Shown: piece after piece, positions 22,235 through 35,300 of the stretch | Numbering within the stretch: the first letter of the stretch is position 1 | Layout of the letters: each line of letters begins with the position of its first letter | Assembly: GCA_003117195.1 (NCBI GenBank) | Contig: BDSI01000107.1 | Span: 361,574-425,573 of the forward strand | Direction of reading: 5' to 3' | From: Eudorina sp. 2006-703-Eu-15 | Lineage: Eukaryota; Chlorophyta; Chlorophyceae; Chlamydomonadales; Volvocaceae | Length of the DNA stretch: 64,000 nt | The notes under the pieces: model-generated | What the model was told of the DNA's origin: nothing | The model's database searches: none | What the model saw: the letters and a program-made list of their open reading frames with translations, nothing else | Position numbers and translations under genes: made by a program

Positions 22235-25200
22235 ATGGGTATGGTAGGAGTCACTCCGCCCGGCAGCGTTGTCGCCTTCTTGGCGATGTTCGCGCTCAGC
22301 ATGGTGCCGTCACGCACGAGCGCATTCATTGGCGTTCCTCCATCTTCATTCATGATTCCTTTCAAAGCTCCATTTTGGAGGAAGCAGTTCAAGCCATGCG
22401 GCGTGTATGTCAACGGGACCTCAGTGACCCCGACCAGCTGCACCAACGGCGTTGATTTCTGCCTCACTGACGCCTACCAGCCGGCTTTCAAGGTCTGCGC
22501 TCCTTGCTGGATTGCTTGTCTGGAGTGCACTCGGTATGAAACTGCGGACAAGAATGACAGGTGGGCGCGTGCGTGGCCGAGTGCACATTTGGGGGCGGCC
22601 GGCTCACAGCGTAGTAATCGTAATCGTTAGGGCGGCTGTTGGAACAGCGCTGCCAACCCCCCCCCCCCCAGTGATGGCCCAGAGTGCTTGTGACAAGGCT
22701 GCAGTGGCGAGGAGCAAATTCCGCCAAATGGGCGCCGAACACGTGCGCACGTGTGTACGCCGCGCGCTGAGCGTTTCGACCTGAGACGTCCGACCCATCA
22801 GGCGCTGGTCCACCAAGTACGACCAAGTACTGCTGTCGTGCTTGTTCATCTTGACTCCCCGCCGCCCATCCTATGCATGTTCATTTATTTGCATAGTATG
22901 TGTATGTATGTAACCGTTAAAAGGTGGACCCGTATGTATATATATGGTACAAGGATACACCAGGACCGTATCCCCTCCTGGTGGTGGGACAGGCTCCAAC
23001 CACCAACCACTAACCACCAACCCCTCGCATGTTTGCGCCACCCGCCCGTGTCTCACACTCGTCACCCGCAGCGGCATCACCGCCCGGCACTGCGCCGCCT
23101 GCGGCTGTCCCCCGGGCGCCTCCGCCCCGTGCGCCTCCTCCGCGACCTGCCGCGCCGGCTCCTTCTGCCACGCCGCCGCCGGCCGATGCGTCAGCTGCTA
23201 CGAGTGCCTGGACGACAACGACGTCCGCGGCCGCGGCAGCTCCTGCCGCGCCGCCTGCGGGCACTCGCCGCGGCCCGACCTACCGGACCTGTTCGGCTTG
23301 CCGTACTCATCGTACGACGATGGCGCCAGTACGGAGTGGGTCGTACAAGCGGTCATGGAGTTGTCTCGCCTTTTTGATACCGTGCTGGGTCGAAACCCCG
23401 CCGTCGGTTGGTTGGACCTCGGGCAGCTGATGACGGACCAGGGGATCACGGGCATGCCGGCGGAGCAGCTACGATTCGCGGTACGGCAGCTGACGCGCTC
23501 AAATGCGTCGTACAACGGCTACGTGCCGACGCGGGCGCCCATGGCGCCGCCTCCGCCGGACGTGCCCGGCGGTCCGCCGTCGCCGCCGCGGCCGCCGCGG
23601 CCGCGGCCGCCATCACCTCCATCTCCTCCCCACCCGCCCTCGTCTCCCCCAAGCACCTTCCAGACCTCATCCCGTCCTCAGAACGTCGACGCTCTTCCTG
23701 CCTTTCCCGGCGGCGCCACGGCACCGCCCGCGTCGGGAGCCGGCACCCTCAGAGGCCGACGTCACCTCCTGCAGCTGTCGTCCTCCTCCTCCCTGTCCCT
23801 CAGTCCCAGCAGCGCCAACCCCTCCCTGGCGCCCATCTACCCGGAGGACCTGGTACGGGTCTTCCTGCTCCACCGCATCGAGCCGTACGACATCTTCTGC
23901 CCCAGAGACGACACCATCTTCTCGTCCGGGGTGTCGTACCCGGGATGCGCCTGCATGGCCGTACCGCCCGAGTACCAGCAGGACATCGCTGTGGCGACGG
24001 GAGCCAGCAAGCAGTGGCTAGACGTGCTGGGCATGATGGCGGGTTCCGCCATCAACTCCTCCTCCTCCTCCTCTGCCTCCCCGTCCGTCCAGGCGGCGTG
24101 CCCCGCGGGGTTCCGCTGCTCGGCCGCGGGGTTCCAGCAGCTGCGGCACCTGCTGTCCCGCAGCCTGCTGCCCGCCGTGATGGGCGTCTGCGTGCCGTGT
24201 CTGGTGGGCGAGTACTGCCCCCGCGGCACCGTGGAGAAGGACGTCAAGCTGCTGCACATCTGCTCCCGTCGTTCGGCCGCAGTCAGCAGTAGCAGCAGTG
24301 AGACTGGCAGAAGCAGCGACTGTAGTAACACAAGGCCGTGTCCGGCGGGCAGCTACTGCGCGCAGCCTTCCAAGGCGGTCAACTGCACCCTGGGCGACTT
24401 CTGTACGGAAGGCTCCACCGGTGGGTGGGTGGGTGGGTGTTCCTACCGACCCCATCCCACCCTTCCGTGCCGTTGTTTTTGCGTCGCCATCAAGACATGA
24501 AATTGAACACCAAGGCACAGGGGCACTCACTCAACCTTTCTGCACCCAATCTCTCACCCCCACCTCGCTCAACGCGCTCAGCGCCCTCTCCCCCCCTTAC
24601 CCCGCCTTCTGCCCCCTCCCCCAAACGACACGACACGACACGACACGACACGACCCGCGCAGAGCCCATGACGTGCAGCTTCAACCAGATCCTGGACGAG
24701 CTGCCCCTGGCGACCGTAAGACCGCAGCCCTCCTACGTGCTGAGCCACGTGACGGGCGGGGCGGCGCTGTCCGGGAACTACTGCCCGGAGGGGTCCGAGG
24801 ACCCGTTCAACTACTGCCCCGCGGGTACGACATGACGTACAGGGTACAGCATATGCCCTGTCGTGCCTGGTGGAAACCTGCGGGGGGCAGCGCTGGGGAC
24901 CTGGTAACTCATCCTCCAGGGGTGGAGGGGGAGCGGGAGGGGGGAGGGGGGTTGAGTGACAACAACGCCTGCCGACAACCGGTTCGTGGAAGAACCTGGC
25001 CGGGCCTTCCACGGGCGCCGTCAGCACGCATGCGCCATCCTGATGATAAATAAATGAATGAACGTTACAGCGATGATGTCGTTGCTTCATTGTTGGAGCG
25101 CCCGGAGGTGCAGGAGGTGCCCGGATGGAGTGATGGGGGTCCGCGCGTCCGCCGCCTTGAACTGCGGGAACCTTGGCCAGCGCGGGGCGAGGGTGGAGGG

Positions 25201-26312
25201 GGGCCCTCGTCGCTCCAGGGGCTGCTCCCTCCCAAGAAGCGCACAGCAGCCCCAGCCCCGGCCCCGGGCACCGCCGCCAAGACGCCGGACCCTATAGTAC
25301 GTAGCAATCGACGTCCGCGGCGCAGAGCGGATGTACTACACCCGTCCGCATCACACCAAGGCAATCCACCAGCCTCCACCAGCCACCGAACCACCGCCAT
25401 GTACGAAATGAGACATAAGGCCTTCAACGCAGTCCCCCTCACAGTCAACAGCCCTCGGGCCGCTGCGCGTGCGCCGCTCCCCTTCCCTTCCCTTCCCCGC
25501 ACAGGCTACTATTGTCCCTCCCCTGGACTCAAGTTGGTGTGCCCCCGAGGGTACTTCTGTCAGGCCGAGTCCACGGCGCCTCAGCGGTGCGGCTTCCTGC
25601 TGGCCTGCAGCAATGAGGGCACCAGCAAGCCACAAGTGAGGGCCGAGCGGGGCGAAAGCGCGGGGCGGGAAAGTGAGGCATGGGTCGGAGGGGCACCGTC
25701 AGCCAAACATGGTCACCTTCTGAAGGGTTTTGATTCTTAAGGATGTTGCAGCGGACCCCGCGAGGTTGAGGGTGGGAGCTACTCCCCAATCCCAACCAGT
25801 GTTGAGTAGCAGTGCATGGGGCCAGGGGCCGGGCGGTGCGGATAGCGGTAAGGGCAGCCGTCGCTCACGAGGTACATCTCCTTGCGCCGCTGAGGACCCA
25901 TGTTCCGAATTCCTCCCGTTCCCATCCCATGACTCGAGGTGGTCTGGTGGGGCTTTATCACTTTCATAGTGCTGCTGCTGCTGCTGCCGGGTATGGGCAT
26001 CTGCTACAACTACTACGAGGAGAGGGCGCTGCAGCGGAGCACCCGGGATGATCGGCTCCTGGAGGCGCTGTCCGCCATGGGGTTCGGAGCGCTGGGGGAC
26101 GACGAGGACGCGAACGACGACGACGACGACGACGATGCGGACGACGGCGACGATGGCGATTCGGCCTTGGTGGAGGGCAGCGAATCCTGCGGGTTCCAGT
26201 TGGGGGCTCCGACGCGGACATACCGGGTCTCGCTGCTGGCGCACTTCAGCAACCCCGCGGAGGGCCGGCGGCGGCGACGACCCTTCTGGAAGCGGGTCAC
26301 GGAGTGGTTCAG
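22235..26312 (+). other. ABCG gene: signal peptide, Cys-rich ectodomain, first membrane span
   Basis: Exons 1-5. [20 protein letters not shown] continues to a cleavable signal peptide ending near residue 31. The ectodomain (about 32-656) has many cysteines in short motifs such as [26 protein letters not shown] and CPRGYFC, plus a Pro-rich hinge ([20 protein letters not shown]). A membrane span [18 protein letters not shown] (exon 5, about 657-680) is followed by a cytosolic run with an Asp-rich tract ([20 protein letters not shown]) and a basic [10 protein letters not shown]. The ectodomain resembles growth-factor-receptor-like Cys repeats of ABCG24/28 proteins. Confidence 0.75.
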
Positions 26313-29300
26313 GTGCGTAACCCGGAGTGGTTCAGGTGCGTAGATTCGGTTGGGTGTGTTTAGATAAGCGACCCGCGGCTCAGTTTTCTTGTCCACACAG
26401 CCCAAAGGCTCGATGCGTTCCGGTGCAGCAGGTGTTAAAGGACAGCGCGCGGACGGTTCGACGAGCTCTCACCATCCAGCAGAAGCAGTGAAACAGTAAC
26501 TCGCGCGTTTGTCCTTTTTTGTATGAATGAACGTTACAGCGGACCCCCGCCGCTTGGTTCGATCCCCGCAGGCGTCACATCCTCCGCCGAAATCCGTGGC
26601 AGGGGCCGAACCGGAAGCGGCGGCAGCAGCAGCAACAGCGGCGGGTGGGCAGCTCCTCGAGCTATGTGGGCCCGATGGCGCAGGGCGGCACGCCGGCCGA
26701 CAAGTCTGACATAGAGAACCTGCTGCAGCTGGGCAACAACGCCCTGCCTGCGGGCTTCGACAGCATCAGCCCCTACCTCACCATCCAGGTGCGTATGTGC
26801 CGTACGTGGGTGGTTAGTTAGGGGAGGCCCTTGTGGGGCATCATTCTGTACATGGGAGAAGCTGTGCGGTGCAGCGTTCCGCGTCATGCCATGCGCTGGG
26901 TTGGGACGAGGGAAGGGTCCGGCTCACAGCATGCGGGGCACAAATTTGATTGAGCCGTCGAGTGTGCCGCAGCTGGATCTGACGGATAATGTGCGCCCAA
27001 AGGTTCACCACCTGTTGCGGCGGCGTGAAGGGTTAGGGGGCGACACATCGGATATCGCCAATCCCCGCGCCGCCCCCTGCCTCGCCCCTGTCTCATCCCT
27101 CCCCGTCCCCGTCCCCACGCCCCACGCCTCAACTAAAGTATCCTCGTCCCACGCCCCATTCCCGCCCCCACCCTACCACCTCCCCGCCCCATGCGCCCCA
27201 TGGCCCCCGCCCCTACCTCTCTTCACGCCGCCTGCCCCTGCCCCTCCCCCTCCCCCTCCGTTTCTGTTTAACCCCTCCCCCTCACCCCCTCTCCCCTTCC
27301 CCACATCGCCAGTTCGAGGACCTCGTCCTGAAGCTGCCCAACGGCCGCCGCATCCTGGACCACGTCTCTGGAGACTTCCCGCACAGCCACCTGCACGCCA
27401 TCATGGGCCCCAGCGGCAGCGGCAAGTCGTCCTTCATCACCGCGCTGCTGGGCAAGGAGGGGGGCGGCACCCTCAGCGGCTCCGTGGCGGTGTGGCGCTG
27501 CAGCAGCCCCGACCTGGACGAGCTGGGGGAGCCGTGCGCGTTTGAGGAAGTGAGGTGAGTGGTGGTGGTTGGTGGTGGTTGGGGGTGGTTGGGGACGTTA
27601 GGTTCGGCGGGGGGGTGTTAGTTGAAGGGTGAGGTGGATATCGTGTGTGTGAGGCTGCGTGGAGGGCCCGTGGAAGCGCGTGAGGAATGCCCCCTTTGCC
27701 GGGCGTGGACGCTGGACGGGGAATGGAGCACGGCGGGGTTTCATCAAGCAAAGGACCTTGCGGATTGCCGTACGCGTCTCAATGCCGTACTGGGTGATCA
27801 GCTTCTTCTTAGACCATTCCTAATTTCAAAGTCGCCTCTGACTATCTAAACCCGCTCCCACACGTTTGCAGTTTCTTACAAGCCACCAACCCAGGCCCCC
27901 CCCCACATACACACACACGCCATCACCCGACCCCGTCCCCCCCGGCGGCTGCCCCCGCAGGTACCTGACCGGCTTCGTTCCGCAGGACGATGTGGTCCAC
28001 GAGTCCATGACGGTGCGCGAGAACCTGTTCTACTCTGCGGCGCTGCGGCTGCCCCGGGGGACGCCTCGGTCGCAGCGGGAGACGGCGGTGCGCGGCACGC
28101 TGTCCATGCTGGGCATGGCGCACGTGCAGCACGACGTGGTGGGCACCGTGGGGCGCAAGGGGCTGTCGGGCGGACAGCGCAAGGTGAGGAACGCGGGGGA
28201 AGAGAGCGGCGGGGAGGAGGGCAAGGGAGGGGCGAGAAGAGGAAAGAGCTGGGTGGAAAGGAGGGGCACGGAAAGGAGGGGCGAGAGACAGAAACGGCTG
28301 AAAGGGAAGGGTTGAAAGGTAACAGAAGGTGAGGGCGAGTTCACTGTTATGCGCTGGGAGCCAGCGACAAACCGTATGGAGGCTCCATTACCTCTCCGAA
28401 CCTCCTGGCGGTTGTGGGTTTCTGCGTCTGTCCTCGGTCGTGGTTCAGCGGCTGCCCCCACCTGCCCCCACCCTTCCCCCCTTTCCCCCCCCCACACACC
28501 TGCCCTCCGCCGCCCCGCAGCGCCTGAACATCGGTCTAGAGCTGGTGGCCAAGCCCAGTCTGCTGATGCTGGATGAGCCCACCAGCGGTCTGGATGCGGC
28601 AGTGTCCCATGATGTGGTGCTGGCGCTCAAACGCATGGCGGAGGTGGGGCCGGGTTACGGTAGGGCGGCGGCGGGCGGGGGACGGGGGGACGGGGGAGAG
28701 AGAACAAGGCTGGTTAGCGCTTGGCGGGTTTCACGACGAGTCAGTCCATCTGCGCGGTCGTGCGGGGCCCCATCCAGTGCGGAGGTGGATCGGGCCCGGT
28801 CGAATCTTCCACAACATATACAAATACCGAACGACCCAGTTGACAGTGGGCAGTTCCTGCCACCTCCCCATGTCCCCAACCTCCCAACCGCCCAACCTGC
28901 CCCCGGCTGGCCCCATCCAGGCCGGCATGAACGTCATGGTGGTCATCCATCAGCCGCGCTACTCCATCTTTGAGATGTTTGACTCGGTGCTGCTGCTGGG
29001 GGTGGGCGGTCGCACCGTGTTCCTGGGTCCGGTCAATCTGGCGGAGGCGTACTTCAACTTCCTGGGCTTCAGACCGCCGCCCAACGAGAACAGAGCGGGT
29101 GGGGACAGAGACGGGTGGGGAGGGAAGCAGCCCGCGAGGGGCAGAGGGGGGGGGGGAGGGAGGGAGATAGGTGGAGAGGGAAAGAGGGGCTGCACGGCTG
29201 TAAGCTGGGATGGCTCCTGGACGATGGGAGGGCCGGGGAAGGCTGCCGTGGGCGAAGTTGAGCTATCCGTCTGTATCCCCCAGCCCACCCACCAACCCCG

Positions 29301-32300
29301 GGCGGAGGGATGGCAGCGTGTCACGTGAAGCGACCACCGATACCCGACATCGACATCGACATCCACATCCACATGGCGGAGCTCTTGCCGCCCTAGCCCA
29401 ACGGGCCATCCAGACACCACTGAGCGCTTACCCTCTCACTCTTCACTCCGCTCCGCCAACTGACATCTGACCGGCATCCGTACACCCGTACACCCGTACA
29501 CATCTCGTACACTCGCTCATCAACACAGACTTCTACCTGGATGTCATCAGCGGCGCCGTGTGGCGGGACAACGACGAGGACTTTGTGCCCAACGAGCTCT
29601 TCACCGTGTGGCAGGAGGTGGGGCGCACCTGGCTGCTCGCCAAGCTCACCGACCCCTCCTTTGGCGAAGAAGAAGACGAGGAGATGGTTGACGGGGCGGA
29701 GGTGGCGGAGGTGGAGATGGCCCTGGGGCCGCCGGGCGGCTCGGGCCCCAACGATCTGGAGACGCGCCCCTCCCGGGCGCGCGGCGGCGACGCGAGCACT
29801 GAGGTACGGCAAAAGATGGCGGTACTGTACGGCAGTTCAGGAAGGTGATCAGCGGCGAGGCAGTCACGAAAGTGCGTTGCCCCTGACAGGGCCATCAGTA
29901 CGCGCAATTGCGCATTCGCCAACTAACAACCCCGTTACTCTCTACCTACGTCGGGTGGGCCTTGCATACCAGATACCACCGTAGCATTTGTGCTCCAGCA
30001 TCCCCGACCCGCAGCCCTCAGCCCCGACCCTCAGCCCCGACCCTCAGCCCCGACCTGCCTCAGCCCCGAGCTGTCCGTGCACCCGGCTACCCCCACCCAC
30101 GCGCCGAGCCACCCATCTGAGATCTGACCCATCGGCCGCCATTGAAGTGCCCGCCCGTCTGAACCAGCGTTCGCAATCTGTGAGCAGGTCTTCTACAAGT
30201 TGGGGTCGGCACTGGCTCCATCAGCGGCGGTGCTGCAACCTGGCGGCGGCGGCGGCGACGGCGGCGGCGATGGTGCACGCAGCCGCCGCCGTGCTCCCCG
30301 GGACGATCACAGCCGCCGCCGCGCCGCCGCCAGCGACATCTCCGCTGATGGCAGCAGCAGCGGCGGCACCACCTCCGCTGACGGCGAGGGCCGCCGCCCT
30401 CACCCCCACCACCACAACACCCCCCACCGACGACATGACTCCAAAGAGGATTCCAAACCCGTCAGCATCAGCAACAACCCCATCTATGGCTGCAGTGACC
30501 AGGAAGACCTCGTAGCCACCGAAGGCGGCGGTCCTGGCGGCGGCGGCGGCGGCGGCCCGGCTGGCGCAGGCAGTCCCGCCAGCGGTCGCGGTCAGACCGG
30601 CATTCCAATCTCGGCCGTGCCTGACGGCGTGCTGCTGAGTACGGCTTACTCCGGCGCGAGTAGCCAATTCAGCAGCCCCACCCGCCACGTGGCCTTCAGC
30701 ATCCCAACGCCTGGTGGCGGCAGTGGCGGCAGTGGCGGCGGCGGAGATGGCAGCAGCGGCGGCAGCGGTGCAGCGGGGGCTAACCAGCGACAGCCGTCGC
30801 CCTCCCACCTTTCGCAGCAAACGTTTGCGCGGAGCCGCTTCGCGTCCTGTGATCTCACGCCGCCAAGACGCTTCACAGTCGGCGGTGACGGTGACGGCGA
30901 AAGCGGCGGCCGGCTGGCGGCAGTGCCGTATCCAGCAGCGGCGGCGACGGCGGAGGCGACGGCGGAGGCCATGGCGCTCCAGGAGGATGCGACCGCGCCT
31001 AATGGAGCTGCCGGCGTCTCGAGTACGGGTGATGGCGGCGGCGGCGGCGCCGCCGCCGCCACGGTTGTGACCGCCGTCGCCGTCACCGTCCTGGACGGCG
31101 GCGGCGGCGGAGACCCGGGAGCGACCGCAGCCGCAGCAGCCGCTCCCGACACCCGGGCGCAGCCCAAGCCGCCGGCGGGTTCTGATGCCCCCAGCGATGC
31201 CGCGCACTTGCCGCCCCTCCCCGACGCCGTACCCGCTGCCGTACCCGTATCTGCGCCCGTACCCAAGCAGTACCAGCCGCGACAGTCGCTCGCGTCAGTG
31301 CAGCGTCGCAGCTCCGTCGGTGGTGATGTCAGCGCGGAGGGCTGCCACGTCAGCGGCTGCGGCAGCGCCGACGCGGGTACAGCTGGGCACGGCCGCCGAG
31401 TTCTCGGTCGCACCGTCAGTGCCCGCAGCGGCACCGACCCCGGGGGCTTCGGCGGCGGCGCCGCCGCCGCCGCCGCCGAGATTCCCGCCAGCCGGCGGTT
31501 CTTGCACCAAGTCGCCAGCCTCAAGGAGGCCGGGGTGGGAACGCTGCAGGCGGCAGGCAGTGAGCTGGCGAAGGTGGTGCTGGACAGCATCGGGCCCACG
31601 AGCCAGCCCGCCGCTCTGGGACTGGATGTGGGGCCGGGCGTGGGGGCGCCTCAGTCCGCAGATGCCCTCTGTCCGTCGCGGAAGCTGAGCAGCGGCGGCG
31701 GCGGCGGCGGCGGCGGGGATAAGCCGGGTGCTGCCGCCAGCCAGCTGACACATAAGGCCCCGATGCATGGCGGGGCGGACGAGGGGGCAACCGATGGCGG
31801 GGAGGCTGTGGGGATGAGCGGGCAGCAGCCGGGCGCCCCAACGCTTGTGAAGGCTGCTGCTGAGGCGCCCACGGACAGGTACGGCATGTACGACAGGTAC
31901 TGCATATACGACATGTACGACATGTACGACATGTACGACATGTACGGTATGTACGACATGTATGACATGTTTATTGTATCGACGGGCATCGCGCCTCCGC
32001 GCGGCGGTGTGCAGAGGAGGTCAGCGATCCACAGGTTGCGGTGCTGAGGGAGACACATGGGAGGCTCCGCTGTCTGCACTCGGGCTTTGACCAAGGTTTG
32101 TGACCTCCCGCACCGTGTGCCGTACCGTACCGGAATCCTCCGCATGTATTGTCGTCCTCCCCCCCCTCACACACACACACACACCTCACACCGCTTTTCT
32201 CTTTGATAACACACACACCTCACCCACCCGCCGGGCCGTACTTTGCAGCCGTGCCGACAAGGCCCGACACCCATGGGCCATGCTCCAAGACAACCTGCCG

Positions 32301-35300
32301 GAGGCGTTACGACACCGGCTGCACGGGGTCCAGGCCGGCAGCGCCGCCAGTGCCGCGTCCAAGGACCCCACACCCGGCGGCAGCAGCAGCGGCGGCGCCG
32401 CCGCCACCGCCGCCGCCGCCGCGGCCCTCATCGGCTGTACCCCTCTCACCCGGAGCAACCCTCGGTCCAGCCCGGGGGGACAGGGCAGTGGGGAGATCCA
32501 GCCCGCATCGCCGGCCGGGACCAGCAGCAGGTGGGGTTCGGTTGCCGGCGGTTGGCGGTTACGGTGGTTGCGTGTGGTGGTTAGGAGGCCCTCAAGCTGC
32601 GCTTGCGCGACGTGTGGTGTGGGTGCACGGCGGTCTAGCGGTTGCGAGGCGGTTGCTGATACGCATCAGAGAGCCTTGGGTGGTATGCACCAAGACCGCA
32701 TTCATGCCTTAATCGAGTCTTGCCTGCACGTTGCCTGGCTGACGTCTGGCGCGCGGACGTCCTGGATCCATGATGATGATGATGATGATGAATTGATGAC
32801 GCCCACCTCCGTCGTACGATCAGGATCCCCGGGACAAGGAACCTGTGGCAGGAGCGGGTCAACCTGAAATCAGTGCTGCGGAGCAGCAGCGGCGGCGGCG
32901 GCGGAGTGGCCGCCGTCAATCCCCCGGCGGCATCCAGCCAGCTCCCCCGACTCTCGGGGCCGGGCCAACTGACCACGAGGTAGGCGTCCTGTGCGGCTAC
33001 CTCCCGTGTGTGTGTACGGTGTGTGTACGGTGTGTGTACGGTGTGTGTACACCACCGTGACCCTGACCCTTTGCGGCCGTTGCCTACAAGGCCAGATAGA
33101 TGACGGTGCGTGTACGCCACCGCCGTACCATTCGCACATGCATGCAGGCCCGCCGCACCCGCGAACAGATGGCAGCAGCGAATCAACCTCCAAGCCGTTG
33201 TACAGTACGGCGCCAACTCCGCCCGTGAGGACTGCGCCAGCGGCGGCCCTGCATCGCCCGACGTTGGCGGCCCCCCGGGTCGGTCCGCCACACTGGCGGG
33301 AAGCCGCTTGGGGGTCGCAGCCGGGGCTAAGCCGGCGTCCAAGACCGCCCCCGGCGGAACCGGCGGGCGCAGTGGCGGGCGCAGTGGTGGCGGCGGCGGC
33401 GGCGGCGGCGGAGGCGGAGGCAAGGTAAGCATCTGGGAGATTGCGATGGCGCAGCTGGAGAAGGTGCGCGCGGAGAGGATGGCGGCGAGCGGCGGCGGCG
33501 GCGGCGGCGTCGCGACCGGGTCGCCCGCCGAAGTTGTGATGAAGCGCGGCGGCGGCGGCGGCGGCGACGGCGGTGGCGGCGGTGGCGGCGTCGGCGGCGT
33601 CCAGATGGCGTCCGGCACGACGGCGACGACGGCAGCGGCCAACAAGTTATCGCTCGCGGACATGTGGGTACCTGACAGACTGATTGACTGACGGATGGGA
33701 CGGATGGACGGATGGACGGATGGACGGATGGACGGATGGACGGATGGACGGATGGACGGATGGACGGATGGACGGATGGACGGATGGACGGATGGACGGA
33801 TGGACGGATGGACGGATGGACGGATGGACGGATGGACGGATGGACGGATGGACGGACACCTGGACGGACGCATTCGCGGGTGATAAATACATGGCACAGA
33901 GGCTGATGGGCATCCGCCAGGGGACTGCGTGGAGGACGCATGGCCTCACGCAGCTACCAGCGGAGGTACCCTCTTGGGGGCAAGGCGGTGTCGTATACGG
34001 TAGCTGCCACTGCCGTAATAATGCGACCGCCGTTTCGCGGCAACTGCAGCGTTGCTGCCATTTGCTGTCTGCCTAATTTTGTTGCTGGTGAGTGGTGACC
34101 TAGCGGTTGCTGTGCTCCTGACCGCCTCTGCCTCTGCCTCGTCCCACCGCCGCCATCTCCGCTGCTGCTGCTGCCTGCTGCTGATGCTGTTGCTGCAGCC
34201 TCAAGATGTCCAAGGAGACGCAGCAGCGGCGCGCTGAGATGGGCACCGCGCCCGCCCTGCGGCGCCTCCACGGACCTCCCCAGAGGGCTGCCACGCGCCG
34301 CAATCTGCTCTCCACGGACGGCCTGCTCAATACCGGCGCCACCATGGCCCCGGCCGTGCCTCCCGGCTTCGCCACCGGCACACTGACCTCCACGCTTGGA
34401 GGCACTGCCCTAGACACGGCTGCTGCCATGACGACGATGGCGACGACGGCGACGGCGGCGACGCTGCTGGCCAGCCCAACAGCCGGAGCCAGAGCCGTGC
34501 CCGGCGTCGTCGGCCGCACCGCCCGACAGACCGGTGCTGGGGCGGAGCCGCTCTCTGCTGCCCAACTGAAATGCGTTCGGGAAGAGACCCGTGGGTCAGT
34601 GTTGAGCCCGCACGCAGAGGTCAGGAAGACGTCGTCTGGCGGCGCCGTCGCTGTACCGGCCGGCGGAGTGCATTTAGGCGGCACCGGCGGCGGCGGCGGT
34701 GGTGGTGGTGGCGGCGGCGGCGGCAAGTCCACGACGCTGGATATCCTAAAGCTGGCCCGGGAGGCGGCGAGGCGGGAGGGCGAGAACGCGCGGGGCCCGG
34801 ATGTCGGCGAGGGGCAGCGCAGATCGCTGCTGGGGACGTGAGTCGCGGTCTCGGGCTCCCACTTATCATATCGTGTGTGCTGCCCCAGGAGGGGGTGCCC
34901 TATTGCTGGGGCAGGGTTGGGGCAGGGTTAAAGACAGACACACCCAGGAACAAAGGTTGGTTGGGCTGGGCTGGGCTGGGCTGGGCTGGGCTGGGCTGGG
35001 CTGGGCTGGGCTGGGCTGGGCTGGGCTGGGCTGGGCTGGGCTGGGCTGGGCTGGGCTGGGCTGGGCTGGGCTGGGCTGGGCTGGGCTGGGCTGGGCTGGG
35101 CTGGGCTGGGCTGGGCTGGGCTGGGCTGGGCTGGGCTGGGCTGGGCTGGGCTGGGCTGGGCTGGGCTGGGCTGGGCTGGGCTGGGCTGGGCTGGGCTGGG
35201 CTGGGCTGGGCTGGGCTGGGCTGGGCTGGGCTGGGCTGGGCTGGGCTGGGCTGGGCTGGGCTGGGCTGGGCTGGGCTGGGCTGGGCTGGGCTGGGCTGGG

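Noticed and set aside
25054..25320. An additional ABCG exon with Cys residues in intron 3
   Set aside because: The reading [13 protein letters not shown] has no acceptor and donor that keep phase, while exon 3 joins exon 4 directly to give [11 protein letters not shown].
30221..31599. Long minus-strand Ala/Gly-rich ORFs
   Set aside because: Shadows of ABCG exon 12, whose GC-rich third positions keep the opposite strand open.
33327..33949. Minus-strand ORFs rich in SVHPSIRP
   Set aside because: Produced by the 8-bp minisatellite, antisense to the ABCG gene.
34690..34760. A second Walker A in the ABCG linker (poly-Gly followed by GKSTTLDIL)
   Set aside because: It fits G-x4-GKST only because a poly-Gly run precedes KST. 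No Q-loop, signature or Walker B follows, and the segment aligns with the repeated helix motif of exons 15-16.
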